A DNA stretch of 7,761 bases from UBA5070 sp035604215 (GTDB taxonomy: Bacteria; Fibrobacterota; Fibrobacteria; UBA5070), in NCBI GenBank assembly GCA_035604215.1, contig DATNIW010000117.1, positions 1 through 7,761 on the forward strand, given 5' to 3'. The notes beneath the pieces were generated by a model that saw only the letters and a list, made by a program, of their open reading frames with translations, had not been told where the DNA came from and did no database searches. Positions 6,825 to 7,761 of this stretch are shown in pieces. The position numbers were made by a program, and so were the translations under genes. Positions within the stretch are counted from its first letter, which is position 1; each line of letters begins with the position of its first letter.

Positions 6825-7761
6825 ACTCGGTTCGAGGTCTGGTCTGGCTCCATCCCCACGTCCTCTGGCTCCTCCCTCTTCTCCTTCCCCTGGGCTGGCT
6901 GGGCTGGAAGGCCCGCCGCAGGGTCCCCCGGATGCTCCACCCGGGATTGCCCGCCGGTTTCCGTCCGCACCGGAGCGCGCGTCGGCACCTCTCCTCCCTG
7001 CCGCTCTGGCTTCGCGTGGCCGCGGTCGGTCTGATCCTCGCCGCCCTGTCGAGGCCCGTCACGAGACTGCCCTGGAGCGAGGACACGGTGAACGGCGTCG
7101 ACATCGTCCTGATGATCGACGTCTCCACCTCCATGCAGATCCACGACGTCAAGCCCAGCCGGATCGAAGCGGCCCGACAGATCCTTTCCGAATTCGCCAT
7201 GTCGCGCGACCGGGACAGGATGGGCCTGATCGCCTTCGCCGCGCAGCCCGTCACCCGGTGTCCGCTCACCACCGACCGCGAGGTGTTGCGCGATCTCATC
7301 GATTCCACCTCCAACCAGGGGATGGAGGACGGCACCGCCATCGGGGACGCCCTGCTCATGGCCGGAAACCGGCTGCGAAGCTCGCCGGCCAAGTCGAAGG
7401 TCGTGGTGCTCCTCACCGACGGCGAGAGCAACATGGGCGCGGTGGATCCCATCTCGGCGGCCCGCGCCCTGGCCGCCCTGGGGATCCGGATCTACACCAT
7501 CGGACTGGGCACCGAGGGCACATTCGTGCAGGACTTCAAGCTGCCGGATGGGTCAGTCCAGCACGGACAGGTGCAGTCCGACATGAACGCGAAGGACCTC
7601 TCGGAAATCGCCAGGATCTCCGGAGGACATTTCTGGCGGGCGCTGGATCGCGACGCCCTGGAGAACGCCTACAAGTCCATCGACAGGCTGGAGCGCACCA
7701 AGATCTCCACCAAGGTCCACTGGGAGACCAGGGAACAATTCCGCCTGCTGGCCGAACTCGC
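6821..7761 (+). CDS. batA: BatA-like membrane vWA protein, 3'-truncated by the window edge
   Basis: The first 313 residues of a membrane-anchored von Willebrand A protein; the frame is still open at the right edge. Two N-terminal hydrophobic spans (about 13-29 and 60-77) are joined by a short Arg-rich loop, and the second is followed by ALSRP, like the conserved ALARP of BatA/BatB proteins. The vWA domain runs from about 93 to 290 with an intact metal site: DVSTS (Asp100, Ser102, Ser104), Thr172 in EDGTAIGDAL, and Asp200 in LLTDGES. It also has IYTIGLGT and an ISGGHFWRA segment usual for the family. A final C-terminal span, typical of BatA, would lie outside the window. The start ATG overlaps the upstream stop (ATGA), with GGAGG at 6812-6816, 4 nt away. 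BatA and BatB are alike; BatA is chosen because this is the first membrane vWA gene of the operon. Bat proteins were named for Bacteroides aerotolerance; the biochemical role is unresolved. Confidence 0.9.
   Translation, partial: MNSVRGLVWLHPHVLWLLPLLLPLGWLGWKARRRVPRMLHPGLPAGFRPHRSARRHLSSLPLWLRVAAVGLILAALSRPVTRLPWSEDTVNGVDIVLMIDVSTSMQIHDVKPSRIEAARQILSEFAMSRDRDRMGLIAFAAQPVTRCPLTTDREVLRDLIDSTSNQGMEDGTAIGDALLMAGNRLRSSPAKSKVVVLLTDGESNMGAVDPISAARALAALGIRIYTIGLGTEGTFVQDFKLPDGSVQHGQVQSDMNAKDLSEIARISGGHFWRALDRDALENAYKSIDRLERTKISTKVHWETREQFRLLAEL

Noticed and set aside
5071..7452. A 793-residue open frame on the minus strand
   Set aside because: It runs antisense to the DUF58, membrane-protein and batA genes, all of which have clear family motifs and ribosome binding sites. 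Its translation is Arg/Pro/Ser-rich with no recognisable domain; long antisense frames are common in GC-rich DNA.

Overview
The window looks like chromosomal DNA from a member of the Fibrobacterota (Fibrobacteres) or a close relative in the FCB group. The main evidence is the first gene. It ends in a domain matching the Fibrobacter succinogenes major paralogous (FISUMP) domain, behind chitobiase C-terminal-like repeats and a cadherin-like beta-sandwich. The DNA is GC-rich (roughly two thirds G+C by eye), well above F. succinogenes itself, so an environmental high-GC lineage is more likely than the rumen species. All recognised genes are on the + strand.

Layout. (1) Positions 2-1330 hold the 3' end of a large modular surface protein, closed by a good intrinsic terminator at 1379-1416. 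(2) Positions 1463-4068 hold a two-gene unit: an E. coli-type phosphoglucomutase (pgm), overlapped by 4 nt by a glycosyltransferase-like protein that starts on TTG. (3) After an 85-bp gap with a possible promoter comes a tightly coupled operon that runs off the right edge. It encodes a MoxR-family AAA+ ATPase, a DUF58/vWA protein, a single-span membrane protein resembling a short BatD/DUF4381 protein, and a BatA-like membrane vWA protein. Its junctions are GTGA, ATGA and ATGA overlaps.

How the genes work together. Pgm interconverts glucose-6-phosphate and glucose-1-phosphate, the precursor of nucleotide sugars, so its coupling to a glycosyltransferase-like gene suggests glycan or polysaccharide synthesis (inference). 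The moxR-DUF58-TM-batA order is the known MoxR/Bat ('aerotolerance') type of operon. In such operons an AAA+ ATPase is thought to act with metal-binding vWA proteins at the membrane; its substrate here is unknown.

Nothing here is clearly a wholly new system. The points most worth a second look are: the membrane protein at 6051-6824, which has an apparent extracytoplasmic N-terminal domain but no visible signal peptide; the poorly characterised glycosyltransferase-like gene behind pgm; and the shortened FISUMP domain joined to nearly identical tandem repeats. No tRNA, rRNA, CRISPR array, insertion sequence or attachment site was recognised. There is no gene-free stretch over 300 bases; the two intergenic gaps are about 130 and 85 bp.
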